DNA of 64,000 nt from Brevundimonas viscosa (GTDB lineage Bacteria; Pseudomonadota; Alphaproteobacteria; Caulobacterales; Caulobacteraceae), in assembly GCF_900116065.1 (NCBI RefSeq), contig NZ_FOZV01000001.1:186001-250000 (forward strand), given 5' to 3'. The notes under the pieces were generated by a model that was not told the DNA's origin, made no database searches, and saw only the letters and a list, made by a program, of their open reading frames with translations. Shown piece after piece: positions 1 through 9,493 of the stretch (within the stretch, counting starts at the first letter, position 1; the number at the start of each line of letters is the position of its first letter). The translations under genes and the position numbers were made by a program.

Positions 1-1134
1 GCGGGGCCGCTGGTCGGCGGGCTGACCTCGGCGCTGGCGGCCCAGTCCCGGCGCAAGGGCGGCGAGACGCTGGCCCGCGTCGAGCAGGACATTCCGATCA
101 ACCTCGTCGGAGCCATCTCGGTGGCCTGCCTGGTCGGCATCGCCGGCCTGCTGGCCTGGCTGGCGCAGAGCTCGCCGACCCTCGCCGGATCGACCTGGCT
201 GCTGGTCGGCGGGGGCCTGGTCTATGTGGTGATCATCGGCTTCGCCGTGGCCGCGATCTGCGGCTACATGGCCGGCCTGATCGGCTCGTCGAACAGCCCG
301 GTGTCGGGCGTCGGCATCCTCGCGGTGGTCATCGCCTCGCTGCTGATGCTGGGCGTGCTGGCGCTGGCCGGCCTGCCCGCCGATCCGTCGATCATCGCCT
401 TCGCCCTGATCGTCACCGCCGTGGTCTTCGCCGTGGCGGTCATCGCCAACGACAACCTGCAGGACCTGAAGACGGCGCAGCTGGTCGAGGCGACGCCGTG
501 GCGCCAGCAGACGGCGCTGATCGTCGGCGTCGGCGCGGGGGCGCTGGTCATCCCCCTGATCCTCAACCTGCTCAACCAGGCCTTCGGCTTCGAGGGCGGG
601 CCGCCGGCCATCGCCGAGAACGCCACCACCCTGGCGGCGCCGCAGGCGACGCTGATCTCGGCGCTGGCGCGCGGCGTGATCGGCGGCGACCTCCGTTGGG
701 ACCTGATCGGCCTCGGCGGCGCCATCGGGGTGGTGATCATCATCCTCGACGAGGTGCTGACCCGCGCCAGCAAGGGCCGCGTCAAGCTGCCGCCGCTGGC
801 CGTGGGGATCGGCTTCTACCTGCCGGCGGCGGTGACCACGATGCTGGTGGTCGGCGCCGTGGCCGGCTGGATCTACGAGAAGGGCATCCGCAAGACCCGC
901 TTCGCCGACGTCGGCCGGCGGATGGGGGTGCTGCTCGCCTCGGGCCTGATCGTCGGCGAGAGCCTGTTCGGCGTGCTCAACGCCGGGATCATCGTGGCCA
1001 CCCAGAACGGCGAATGGGCCGTGGTCCTGCCCGAGGGCGCGGCCTGGCCCGCGATGATGGCCGGACTGGCGGCGTTCATCGCCCTGACGGCAGGCCTGTA
1101 CCTGTGGGTCCGCGGCCGGTCGGCGAAGGTCTAG
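1..1134 (+). CDS. OPT family oligopeptide transporter, C-terminal part
   Basis: The reading frame is open from base 1, so the N-terminus lies outside the window. The visible 377 residues are almost entirely hydrophobic, with about eight membrane spans, and match the C-terminal half of the OPT (oligopeptide transporter) family of inner-membrane importers. Telling stretches are GYMAGLIGSSNSPVSGVG, an NDNLQDLKTAQLVEATPWRQQ loop, and the later LPPLAVGIGFYLP and GLIVGESLFGVLN segments. OPT proteins carry oligopeptides or metal-ligand complexes by a secondary mechanism; the substrate cannot be told here. The gene ends with TAG at 1132-1134. A stem-loop follows before typA. Family call is firm. Confidence 0.9.
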   Translation, partial: AGPLVGGLTSALAAQSRRKGGETLARVEQDIPINLVGAISVACLVGIAGLLAWLAQSSPTLAGSTWLLVGGGLVYVVIIGFAVAAICGYMAGLIGSSNSPVSGVGILAVVIASLLMLGVLALAGLPADPSIIAFALIVTAVVFAVAVIANDNLQDLKTAQLVEATPWRQQTALIVGVGAGALVIPLILNLLNQAFGFEGGPPAIAENATTLAAPQATLISALARGVIGGDLRWDLIGLGGAIGVVIIILDEVLTRASKGRVKLPPLAVGIGFYLPAAVTTMLVVGAVAGWIYEKGIRKTRFADVGRRMGVLLASGLIVGESLFGVLNAGIIVATQNGEWAVVLPEGAAWPAMMAGLAAFIALTAGLYLWVRGRSAKV

Positions 1135-1179
1135 GGGGCGCCCTCAACCCGCCGCTTTCGGCGGCCATACGTCCCGGCG

Positions 1180-1213
1180 ACGCCAGTGCGTGTTCCCCGC
1201 GCACTGGCGTTTC
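1180..1213 (+). terminator. Possible intrinsic terminator after the OPT transporter
   Basis: An 11-bp perfect inverted repeat (ACGCCAGTGCG, 8-nt loop, then its complement) is followed by only TTTC. The stem is strong but the T tract is weak, so termination may be partial or factor-assisted. It sits between the OPT gene and typA on the same strand. Confidence 0.4.
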
Positions 1214-1314
1214 GCCGTTCGCGCCTGTAAGAGGCGCGCCTTTCCCGCAATCACGCCCCTACCTGCAGCGGCGCGGACCATTCCGCGACCGAACACAGTC
1301 CGCCCGAGTCCGAA

Positions 1315-3147
<1,833 letters not shown>

Positions 3148-3280
3148 TCGGGCGCTCGTCGAGCGGAAATCGGCCAATTCCGGCGAGGCCAAGGTCATTT
3201 CGGGGCAGCCGAAACGAACCGAAACAGCGCGAGTTGTCTGACCGCGGGCGCCATGCCCGCGCCAGACCAAGGCTGACAAC

Positions 3281-3955
3281 ATGCGTAAGACCGCGCTCCT
3301 CACGGGGGTCGCCGGCCTGTTCCTCATGACCGCTCCGGCGATCGCCCAGGACAGCACGGCCCCGCAAACTCCGCCGGCCCCCGAGGCCGCCGAACAGGCC
3401 GCCCAGCCGCAGCAGCTGACGCTTCAGCCCGGCTCGGTGGTTCGTGATTCCGCCGGCGCCGAGCTCGGCCGCCTCGAAGGGGTCCGCAACGGCCCGAGCG
3501 GTCAGGAGCTGACCGTGCGCGGGTCGGACGGACAGCTGCGCGGCGTGCCGATCGGCGGCATCCGCCAGGACGGCGACGCCATCGTGGTCGACTTCAGCAG
3601 CGGCGACTTCATGGCCGCCCCGGCGATCACCGAGGCCGCTCCGACCGAGACCGAGGCCGCGCCGCCGGACCCGGCCACGCCGGCCCAGCCCGCGACTCCG
3701 GCCACGCCGGCGACCCCTGCGGATCCGTCGGAGCCGATGCAACCGGCCCAACCGGCTGAACCGGCGCAACCGGCCGAACCGGCCCAGCCGGCGGAGCCCG
3801 CGACCGCCCCGTCGCCCGACCAGCCGCCCGCGCCGGGCGAGGGCACGCCGCCGGATCACGCCAACCACGGTCAGGCCGCGGCCGGCGCCCCGGGTCAGAC
3901 TCCGGACGACGGTTCGACCGACGAAGAGCCGACGGACGAAGAGCCGGACGCCTGA
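3281..3955 (+). CDS. Exported PRC-barrel-like, proline/alanine-rich protein
   Basis: The 224-residue product begins with a clear Sec signal peptide (MRKTALLTGVAGLFLMTAPAIAQ). It is followed by a short ordered domain (about residues 50-105; GSVVRDSAGAELGRLEGV and a second hydrophobic strand VPIGGIRQDGDAIVVDF) that resembles a PRC-barrel. The remainder, about residues 110-224, is low complexity: a PAxPATPAT stretch, a QPAEPA repeat and an acidic tail (DEEPTDEEPDA). It is probably a periplasmic or envelope-bound protein; no enzymatic motif is seen. Related exported PRC-barrel proteins are common in Caulobacterales, but their role is not known to me. The stop codon lies inside a 20-bp tandem duplication. 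Confidence 0.75.
   Translation: MRKTALLTGVAGLFLMTAPAIAQDSTAPQTPPAPEAAEQAAQPQQLTLQPGSVVRDSAGAELGRLEGVRNGPSGQELTVRGSDGQLRGVPIGGIRQDGDAIVVDFSSGDFMAAPAITEAAPTETEAAPPDPATPAQPATPATPATPADPSEPMQPAQPAEPAQPAEPAQPAEPATAPSPDQPPAPGEGTPPDHANHGQAAAGAPGQTPDDGSTDEEPTDEEPDA
3740..3802 (+). repeat. 9-bp coding minisatellite (Q/E-P-A repeat)
   Basis: Seven consecutive 9-bp units of the form CAACCGGCC or GAACCGGCG encode alternating QPA and EPA tripeptides in the low-complexity tail of the exported protein. Such arrays change length by slippage. Confidence 0.8.
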
Positions 3956-3990
3956 TCCCGACCATGGAAACCTGATCCCGACCATGGAAA
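3951..3990 (+). repeat. Perfect 20-bp tandem duplication across a stop codon
   Basis: Two identical 20-bp units (CCTGATCCCGACCATGGAAA) lie directly head to tail. The first unit contains the TGA stop of the exported protein; the second repeats it just before the terminator hairpin. This looks like a recent local duplication. Confidence 0.95.
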
Positions 3991-4021
3991 AGGGCGGCTC
4001 CTCGCGGAGCCGCCCTTCTTT
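3989..4021. terminator. Bidirectional intrinsic terminator
   Basis: AAGGGCGGCTCC, a TCGC loop and its complement GGAGCCGCCCTT, flanked by A and T tracts. It lies between the plus-strand exported protein and the convergent minus-strand GlsB gene and could serve both. Confidence 0.85.
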
Positions 4022-4040
4022 CATCCGGCGAAACCTCGCG

Positions 4041-4298
4041 TCAGGCGCGTCGCTTCACCAGTCCCAGCAGGAACAGCAGGATGATCGCGCCCACGGTGGC
4101 GACGATGATGCCGATGATCCAGTTGCCCCCGGCGTCGCCGCCCAGCAGCGTGTTGTAGAGAAAGCCGCCGATCAGGGCGCCGACGACGCCGACGATCAGG
4201 TTGGTCAGCAGGCCATGATTGCGGCCCATGATCTGTTCCGCCAGCCAGCCGGCGACGATGCCGATCAAGATCCAGGCGATGATGCCAAATCCACTCAT
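4041..4298 (-). CDS. GlsB/YeaQ/YmgE family small membrane protein
   Basis: An 85-residue protein with three membrane helices: residues about 4-20 (GIIAWILIGIVAGWLAEQ), 30-50 (LIVGVVGALIGGFLYNTLLG) and 58-80. The short loop QIMGRNHGLLTNLIVGVVGA is typical of the transglycosylase-associated GlsB/YeaQ family (Pfam Transgly_assoc). Members are small stress-induced inner-membrane proteins whose biochemical role is unclear. The ATG at 4298 has an AAGGAGCG Shine-Dalgarno just upstream on the minus strand. Single gene, separated by a shared terminator from its convergent neighbour. Confidence 0.9.
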   Translation of the reverse strand: MSGFGIIAWILIGIVAGWLAEQIMGRNHGLLTNLIVGVVGALIGGFLYNTLLGGDAGGNWIIGIIVATVGAIILLFLLGLVKRRA

Positions 4299-4479
4299 AC
4301 TCGCGCTCCTTCCAAGGCGATGGTCGATGCGGCCTTAATGCGCCGCCAGCGTAACGGTTGCGGAAGCGTGGCCGAACGCTGCTCGATCGTTCTCCCCCGA
4401 CGAGGGAGCCCGGCACGCCGCTTGCCGCGTGAAGGGCGAGCCGTCCCGCTTCGGGACAGGCGCAAGGGGAACCGGGATC

Positions 4480-4857
4480 ATGGCTTCAGACATCGACCTT
4501 CACCTCGGACGTCGCCTGCGTCGCCGCCGCCGCCTGCTGGGCCTGACCCAGCAGCAGCTGGCCGCCCAGGTCGGCATCCGCTTCCAGCAGATCCAGAAAT
4601 ACGAGTGCGGCGCCAACCGCATCTCGGCCGCCCGCCTGTGGCAGCTGGCCGAGGCTCTGGAGTCGCCGGTCAGCTACTTCTACGACGGCCTCGAGGAGGC
4701 GATCGAGCGCCGGGAGGCCGCCAACCAGGGCGGAGAGATGTTTTCCCGCAAGGAAACGCTCGACCTGATCCAGGCCTACTACCAGCTCGACGAGAAGCCG
4801 CGCCGGCGGCTGCTCGACCTCGCCAAGTCGCTGCACAGCGAGGGCGAGGCGGCCTGA
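4480..4857 (+). CDS. Cro/CI-type helix-turn-helix transcriptional regulator
   Basis: This 125-residue protein has an HTH_3 (Cro/CI/XRE) domain at about residues 10-65, with the recognition region TQQQLAAQVGIRFQQIQKYE and the following NRISAARLWQLAEAL. The C-terminal half is charged and helical, possibly for dimerisation, and ends in LLDLAKSLHSEGEAA. The ATG at 4480 is chosen because AAGGGGA lies 9 nt upstream; an in-frame upstream start at 4429 would add an unconserved tail. Stand-alone HTH proteins with this architecture are abundant in Caulobacterales. The target is unknown. A heptamer inverted repeat starts 4 bp after its stop. Confidence 0.88.
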   Translation: MASDIDLHLGRRLRRRRRLLGLTQQQLAAQVGIRFQQIQKYECGANRISAARLWQLAEALESPVSYFYDGLEEAIERREAANQGGEMFSRKETLDLIQAYYQLDEKPRRRLLDLAKSLHSEGEAA

Positions 4858-4861
4858 AGAC

Positions 4862-5011
4862 GTGGCCGGTGGCTGGTGGTTGGTGGTTGGTGGTTGGTGG
4901 TTAGTGGTTGGGCGGCTCTCGTTCCGGCTGCGGGGAGTAACGGTGACGCTGGCGAGGATGCCGCCATGTCACTAATCACCAACCACCAGCCACCAGCCAC
5001 CAGCCACTGGT
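4862..5011. repeat. Heptamer-built inverted repeat, copy A
   Basis: The left arm (4862-4910) is seven consecutive heptamers of the form GTGGYYR (GTGGCCG, GTGGCTG, three GTGGTTG, GTGGTTA, GTGGTTG). The right arm (4970-5011) is the reverse-complement type (CACTAAT, CACCAAC, three CACCAGC, CACTGGT). The arms are separated by 59 bp and pair in register over roughly 38 bp. The element fills the whole gap between the HTH gene and hisN. Two related elements occur at 30759-30877 and 41871-41992. Confidence 0.9.
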
Positions 5012-5015
5012 TCCC

Positions 5016-5801
5016 ATGACCGAGTACGAACTGTTCGCCGTCGAGCTGGCCCGCGAGGCCGCCCGGGTGTCGCTCCCCTACTTCCGCAATCCCTGCGAGG
5101 AGAGCGACAAGGGCGGGGTCGCGGGGTTCGACCCGGTGACCCAGGCCGACCGTGAGGCCGAGGCGGCGATCCGCCGTCTGATCGAGGCGCGCTACCCCGC
5201 TCATGGCGTGGTGGGCGAGGAGTACGGCGAGGACCGGCCCGACGCCGAGCACGTCTGGGTGCTGGACCCGATCGACGGCACGCGTGCCTTCATCGCCGGC
5301 CTGCCGCTATGGACCAACCTCATCGCCCTGCGCGCGGCCGGGCGGCCGACCGTGGGCGTGATCGGCCAGCCCTACCTCGACGAGATCTTCATCGGCGGTC
5401 CGTCGGGGGCCCGCCTGCTCAAGGGCGCGGACGAGACCCGGCTGGAGACCCGCTCGTGCGGGCAGCTGACGGACGCCGTCATCGCGACGACCGACACGGA
5501 CCTGTTCACCGGCCCCGAGCTGGGTGCCTGGACCCAGGTCCGGGCCGCCGCGCGGCTGGCGCGTCTGGGCTGCGACGCCTACGCCTATGCGATGCTGGCG
5601 GCCGGACGGGTGGATCTGGTGGCCGAGAGCGGGCTGAAGGTCTGGGACTGGTCCGCGCTCGTTCCGGTGATCGAGGCGGCCGGCGGCGAGGTCACCGACT
5701 GGCGCGGCGGCGCGCCGGACGGCAACGGCCAGATCCTCGCGGTCGGCGACGCCCGCATCCGCGAGCAGGCGCTGGTCTCGTTGCGCCGCGCGGCCCTCTA
5801 G
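5016..5801 (+). CDS. hisN: Histidinol-phosphatase, inositol monophosphatase fold
   Basis: This 261-residue protein of the IMPase superfamily carries the Mg2+-binding signatures GEEYG (67-71, E68), DPIDGTRAF (84-92, D84 and D87) and the C-terminal WDWSALVPVIEAAGG. The DPIDGTRAFIAGLPLW form, the ~260-residue length and the rest of the sequence fit the HisN group, which removes phosphate from histidinol phosphate in histidine synthesis. A generic inositol-phosphatase activity is the alternative. The start at ATG 5016 gives the expected N-terminus, but no Shine-Dalgarno is visible because the right arm of the heptamer repeat ends 4 bp upstream. Confidence 0.85.
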   Translation: MTEYELFAVELAREAARVSLPYFRNPCEESDKGGVAGFDPVTQADREAEAAIRRLIEARYPAHGVVGEEYGEDRPDAEHVWVLDPIDGTRAFIAGLPLWTNLIALRAAGRPTVGVIGQPYLDEIFIGGPSGARLLKGADETRLETRSCGQLTDAVIATTDTDLFTGPELGAWTQVRAAARLARLGCDAYAYAMLAAGRVDLVAESGLKVWDWSALVPVIEAAGGEVTDWRGGAPDGNGQILAVGDARIREQALVSLRRAAL

Positions 5802-5812
5802 CCGACCGGTGG

Positions 5813-6889
5813 TCAGGCGGCGGTCGGCGTCGGCGAGGTTTCGGGCGGAATACCGAGATCCGGCGCGGTCGCCGGGGCGGCCGGGGCCGTCGTCGGGGCC
5901 AGATCCTCGACCGGCGAGACGTAGGCGGCCATGGCGTCGAACTCCTCGAGCAGCACGGCGCGCTTGTCGTCGGTCTCCATGACGACCTCGTGCCGGGCCC
6001 CCGGAACCTCGACGTAGCGACCGCGGCCGAGGCGCTTCGCCGCCCACTTGTTGGTCTGCTTCCAGACCCGATCGTCATCCGCGGCCTGCACCACCGCCAC
6101 CGGAATCCGGACCGACTTCAGCGCCTTGGGCTTGAGCGCCCGCTCTCCCGCGTCGAGAGCGAAAGCCAGCCAGCCCCAGGTTGGTCCGCCCACCGCCAGA
6201 TGGGGGCAGGCGTAGAGCTGCTGCCGCCACTGTTCGTAGCGGGTCTCGTCGGTGGTGAGAGCGTCCTTCTCGAAGGTGTGGTCGAACGGATCGTCCGGGT
6301 CGTCGAGCACATAGTCGCCGGCCTTGCCGTGGCGCAGGTTCCAGCGCACCGCCAGCTTGACCGACCACATCGACCGCTTGCCGGTCCGGATGCGCAGCAT
6401 CGGACTGGTCAGCAGGGCGCCCGAGAAGCGCTCCTCGCCGCCCTGGAGGGTCAGCAGGTTCAGGGTCGCGCCCATCGAATGGCCGATCATCACCCATGGC
6501 CGGGGGGCGCGGTCCTCGAAGGCCTCGAGCAGGCGGGCGTAGTCGTCGACGAACTCCTCGACCGCCCGGGCGTGCCCCTTCAGCCGGTCGGGAAGCAACC
6601 GGGCGGACAGCCCCTGGCCGCGCCAGTCGTGGGCCAGCACGCACCAGCCGCGGGCCAGCAGATTGCCGATCAGTTCGAAATACTTCTCGATCGGTTCCGT
6701 GCGACCGGGGCTGATCACCACGGTGCCGCGGGGCTTGCGCGCGACGAGGGCCGAAGGCGTCCAGAAGGCGGCGCGCAACCGCAGGCCGCCGGCGCCGCGG
6801 AACCACTCGCCCGCGCCGCCGGGCGGCGCCGAGGCGCCGGGAACTCCCATCAGCGGGGCGTTGGCGGCGTAGGCGGCGGCTCGGCTCAC
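5813..6889 (-). CDS. Alpha/beta hydrolase, lysophospholipase-like (PldB type)
   Basis: A 358-residue alpha/beta hydrolase with the nucleophile motif GHSMG at 136-140 (Ser138), an oxyanion-side SPGRTEPIEKYFE segment (60-72), HDWRGQGLS at 87-95, a late Asp in QAADDDRV and a His in GARHEVVMETD. These fit the PldB/monoacylglycerol-lipase group that cleaves lysophospholipids or monoacylglycerols. No signal peptide is evident. The C-terminus has a 25-residue Pro/Ala/Thr tail (APTTAPAAPATAPD). Its start codon overlaps the stop of the upstream exported methyltransferase-like gene by 4 nt (ATGA), so the two are translationally coupled. Substrate is inferred only at the family level. Confidence 0.85.
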   Translation of the reverse strand: MSRAAAYAANAPLMGVPGASAPPGGAGEWFRGAGGLRLRAAFWTPSALVARKPRGTVVISPGRTEPIEKYFELIGNLLARGWCVLAHDWRGQGLSARLLPDRLKGHARAVEEFVDDYARLLEAFEDRAPRPWVMIGHSMGATLNLLTLQGGEERFSGALLTSPMLRIRTGKRSMWSVKLAVRWNLRHGKAGDYVLDDPDDPFDHTFEKDALTTDETRYEQWRQQLYACPHLAVGGPTWGWLAFALDAGERALKPKALKSVRIPVAVVQAADDDRVWKQTNKWAAKRLGRGRYVEVPGARHEVVMETDDKRAVLLEEFDAMAAYVSPVEDLAPTTAPAAPATAPDLGIPPETSPTPTAA

Positions 6890-7797
6890 TCGGGTTTCCT
6901 GAATCTCAAGGTCATGCGGTCGCTTTCGCCGATCTCGTCGTACTTCGTACGGTCGAAGGTCGGGTCGGGCGGCGAGCCCCGCGGCGCGGTCAGGCGCATG
7001 GGCGGCAGGGTGTCGACGCCGAATGGATGATCCTTGGTATCCCTTTCATTGGCGTTGATTTCGGACGCGGCGACGAAGGCGAAGCCCGCCTCGGCGGCGA
7101 GCTGCCGGACGAACGCCTCCTGCACGTAGCCGTTCGCCGCCGCCGGATCCTGGTCCTCGTCCGGTCCCAGGCGATGCTGTTCCACCCCGAGCACGCCGCC
7201 CGGACGCAGCGCGGCCCAAGCGTCGGCGAACGCCTTTTCTGCGATGCCGGCCGCCATCCACGCGTGAATGTTGCGCATGAACAGGACCAGGTCGGCCGTG
7301 CCGGCCGGCGCGACGGGGCCGGAGGTGGGCCCGAAGGCGCTGAGTTCGATTTCGCCGTACAGAGTCCGGTCGTTGGCGAAGCGTTCCTGGAAGGCGGCCA
7401 TCAGGGCGACCTGGGCCGGATCGGCCCCGGGTCCGGTCTGGAATCCGGCGGCGATGTACTTGCCGCCCCCTTCCGCCAGATAGGGCGCCAGTATTTCGGT
7501 GTACCAGCCGCTGCCGGGCCAGAAGTCGATCACCGTCATGCGCGGCTGCAGGCCGAAGAAGCGCAGCGTCTCCATCGGATGCCGCCACAGATCGCGGTCC
7601 CGATCCTGCGCCCGCCACGGCCCCTGCACCGCCCATTCGAGCGAGCCCTTGGGCGGGCCGGTGGGCTCGGGCGGCGGCTCGGCGGTCTCCTCGCGGCGGC
7701 CGCAGCCGGTGAGCGCCACAAGGGCGGCGACCGCCGAACCTGACAGAACACGCCGGCGCGACGGCGTCAGGCGCCAACCGTCCAATTTCTCACCCAT
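6886..7797 (-). CDS. Exported lipoprotein with a methyltransferase fold (COG4798-like), copy 1
   Basis: This 303-residue protein starts with SRRRVLSGSAVAALVALTGC: a twin-arginine-like stretch followed by a lipobox LTGC with Cys32, so it is probably exported and lipidated. The rest resembles the COG4798 predicted SAM-dependent methyltransferases: DFWPGSGWYTEIL stands where motif I (DxGxGxG) would be, followed by a DLVLFMRNIHAW strand and ALRPGGVLGVEQH. The C-terminus YDEIGESDRMTLRFRKP is shared exactly with the next gene. Whether an exported protein meets SAM is unclear, so enzymatic activity is doubtful. It is followed by the alpha/beta hydrolase with a 4-nt overlap. Confidence 0.8.
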   Translation of the reverse strand: MGEKLDGWRLTPSRRRVLSGSAVAALVALTGCGRREETAEPPPEPTGPPKGSLEWAVQGPWRAQDRDRDLWRHPMETLRFFGLQPRMTVIDFWPGSGWYTEILAPYLAEGGGKYIAAGFQTGPGADPAQVALMAAFQERFANDRTLYGEIELSAFGPTSGPVAPAGTADLVLFMRNIHAWMAAGIAEKAFADAWAALRPGGVLGVEQHRLGPDEDQDPAAANGYVQEAFVRQLAAEAGFAFVAASEINANERDTKDHPFGVDTLPPMRLTAPRGSPPDPTFDRTKYDEIGESDRMTLRFRKPE

Positions 7798-7881
7798 GCA
7801 CGACCCCCGCGGGGCAGAAGTACGCCCGCCCCGACGCCCCGGGCTTAACCCTGTTCCCGCGCCGGGTCAAAAGCCGCTCCA

Positions 7882-8709
7882 TCAGCCCGGCTTGCGGAAT
7901 CGCAGCGTCATCCGGTCGCTTTCACCGATGGCGTCGTACTCGGCCCGTTCCGCATCGGTGAGCGGCGTCGGGCGGTCGGTGGCGACGTTGGCGCGCGGGG
8001 CGCTGACCCGGGTGGGCGGGAGGGTCCAGACGCCGTACGGATGGTCGTGATCGTCGGCCGGATTGGCGTTGAGTTCGCTGCGCGCATCCAGTTCGAACCC
8101 GGCCGCCCGGGCGGCGTGAATGACGTGGCTTTCGGACACATAGCCCGTCGGCGCGGTGTCGTCGGGGTTCAGGCCCTCGGCGCTGCGGTGCTGTTCGATG
8201 GCCAGCACGCCGCCGGGCTTCAGCGCCTTGAAGAAGGCCTGCATGTACGGCGCGGTCCGGTCGCTGCGGTGCCAGTTGTGCAGGGCGCGGGCGACGATGA
8301 TCATGTCGGCCGTCCCGTCCTCCACGCCCATGCCTTCCAGGGGACGGTTGACCGGGACATAGGTCCCGCCGGTGGCGGCGGCGTACGGCTCGAGGATGTT
8401 GCGCCACCAGCCGGCGCGGCCCGGCTCGATCTCGACCACCGTGAGACCGGGACGCAGACCCCAGAAGGTCAGGGTCTCGAACGGATGACGGAAGGCGTCG
8501 CGGGCGCGGTCTGCGGCGGGGCGGGTTTCGGAGGCGACGGCGGCCTGCAGGGCGGCGTCCTCCTGCAGTTCGGGCGGTCGCATGGCCGCGCGGCGGGCCG
8601 TGCGCTGGCCCGGGGTCTCGTCGAGGGACGGCATGGCGGGCAGGGCCTGGGCGGAGGCGACGGCCGGCAGGGCGAGCGCCGCGGCGGCGGCGAGGGCGAG
8701 GAGGCGCAT
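7882..8709 (-). CDS. Exported protein with a methyltransferase fold (COG4798-like), copy 2
   Basis: A paralogue of the neighbouring lipoprotein, 275 residues from the ATG at 8709. That start is preferred because GGAG stands 7 nt upstream and it yields a standard Sec signal peptide (MRLLALAAAAALALPAVASA, cleavage near AQA). The motif-I region reads EIEPGRAGWWRNIL, again without the canonical glycine cluster, followed by ADMIIVARALHNWHRSD and ALKPGGVLAIEQHRS. The ending YDAIGESDRMTLRFRKPG is nearly identical to copy 1. The two genes are 84 bp apart on the same strand. Predicted periplasmic; function unknown despite the fold assignment. Confidence 0.8.
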   Translation of the reverse strand: MRLLALAAAAALALPAVASAQALPAMPSLDETPGQRTARRAAMRPPELQEDAALQAAVASETRPAADRARDAFRHPFETLTFWGLRPGLTVVEIEPGRAGWWRNILEPYAAATGGTYVPVNRPLEGMGVEDGTADMIIVARALHNWHRSDRTAPYMQAFFKALKPGGVLAIEQHRSAEGLNPDDTAPTGYVSESHVIHAARAAGFELDARSELNANPADDHDHPYGVWTLPPTRVSAPRANVATDRPTPLTDAERAEYDAIGESDRMTLRFRKPG

Positions 8710-8910
8710 GGATCGGGCTCCGGAAAATCGGGTCCGCAACCCTTACCGAGCCGGGGCGACGGGGCAAGCGGCATCACCGGGGCGAGGCGGCGTGACGCGC
8801 CCTTGACGCGAGCCGGATGCGCCCCAAATCCATGGGCGAGGACGCCACTTCGGGTCCTCCGGAACGACCGGCGCCGCATACGGGCCGGGCGGGCCGAACC
8901 CCCACCGCCG

Positions 8911-8965
8911 GTCCGGGCTCAAACCGCGGGGCCGGTTCAACCTTGCTGATCCTCAGGAGGATGAC
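8911..8965 (+). promoter_or_regulatory. Possible ROSE-like RNA thermometer upstream of hsp20
   Basis: The leader ends CCTTGCTGATCCTCAGGAGG followed by ATGAC and the start codon. TTGCT upstream of the Shine-Dalgarno recalls the conserved anti-SD element of ROSE thermometers found before small heat-shock genes in alphaproteobacteria. ATCCTC and GAGGAT can also pair directly over the SD. An upstream hairpin AACCG...CGGTT (8922-8936) precedes it. Assignment rests on position and this short motif only. Confidence 0.4.
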
Positions 8966-9436
8966 ATGCGTACCTATGACTTCTCGCCGCTCTACCGTTC
9001 GGCCGTCGGCTTCGACCGACTGGCCAGCCTGCTGGAGAGCGCCGCGCGCACCAGTCAGGAGAACGGCTGGCCGCCCTACAACATCGAGACCACGGGCGAG
9101 AACGCCTACCGCATCGAGATCGCCGTCGCCGGCTTCAAGCCCGACGAGCTGAACATCGAGGTGAAGGAGAACCTGCTCACGGTCACGGGCCGCAAGTCCG
9201 CCAATGACGATGGCGGCGAGCGGACCTTCCTGCACCGCGGCCTGGCGGAGCGCGACTTCGAGCGGCGCTTCCAGCTGGCCGACTACGTGGTGGTGAAAGG
9301 CGCCGATCTGGTCAACGGCCTGCTGTCGATCGAGCTGGCCCGCGAGTTGCCGGAAGCGCTCAAGCCGCGTCGCATCGAGATCGGCACGGGCTCGGCCCAG
9401 CCGCTGATCGAAGGCAAGAAGGCCCGGGCGGCCTGA
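8966..9436 (+). CDS. Small heat-shock protein, Hsp20/IbpA family
   Basis: A 156-residue alpha-crystallin-domain chaperone. The N-terminus [19 protein letters not shown] and the first strand [21 protein letters not shown] are characteristic of the bacterial IbpA class. The core continues with [19 protein letters not shown] and [15 protein letters not shown], and a C-terminal basic tail is present. It holds denatured cytoplasmic proteins for refolding by DnaK/ClpB. A very strong Shine-Dalgarno (AGGAGG) stands 5 nt before the ATG, embedded in a possible thermometer, which would make translation heat-inducible. A terminator follows at 9459. Confidence 0.95.
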   Translation: MRTYDFSPLYRSAVGFDRLASLLESAARTSQENGWPPYNIETTGENAYRIEIAVAGFKPDELNIEVKENLLTVTGRKSANDDGGERTFLHRGLAERDFERRFQLADYVVVKGADLVNGLLSIELARELPEALKPRRIEIGTGSAQPLIEGKKARAA

Positions 9437-9458
9437 GCCTTCCAGCCAAGAGGTGACG

Positions 9459-9489
9459 AGGGACGGCGCTGCACGCGCCGTCCCTTTTT
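9459..9489 (+). terminator. Intrinsic terminator of hsp20
   Basis: A 10-bp stem AGGGACGGCG with a 7-nt loop and its complement, followed by a run of five T. Convergent with the pentapeptide-repeat gene that ends at 9494. Confidence 0.85.
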
Positions 9490-9493
9490 CAAT

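Noticed and set aside
4862-5011. Heptamer arrays as a CRISPR array
   Set aside because: Units are 7 bp without spacers and the two halves are in opposite orientation; no cas gene is in the window.
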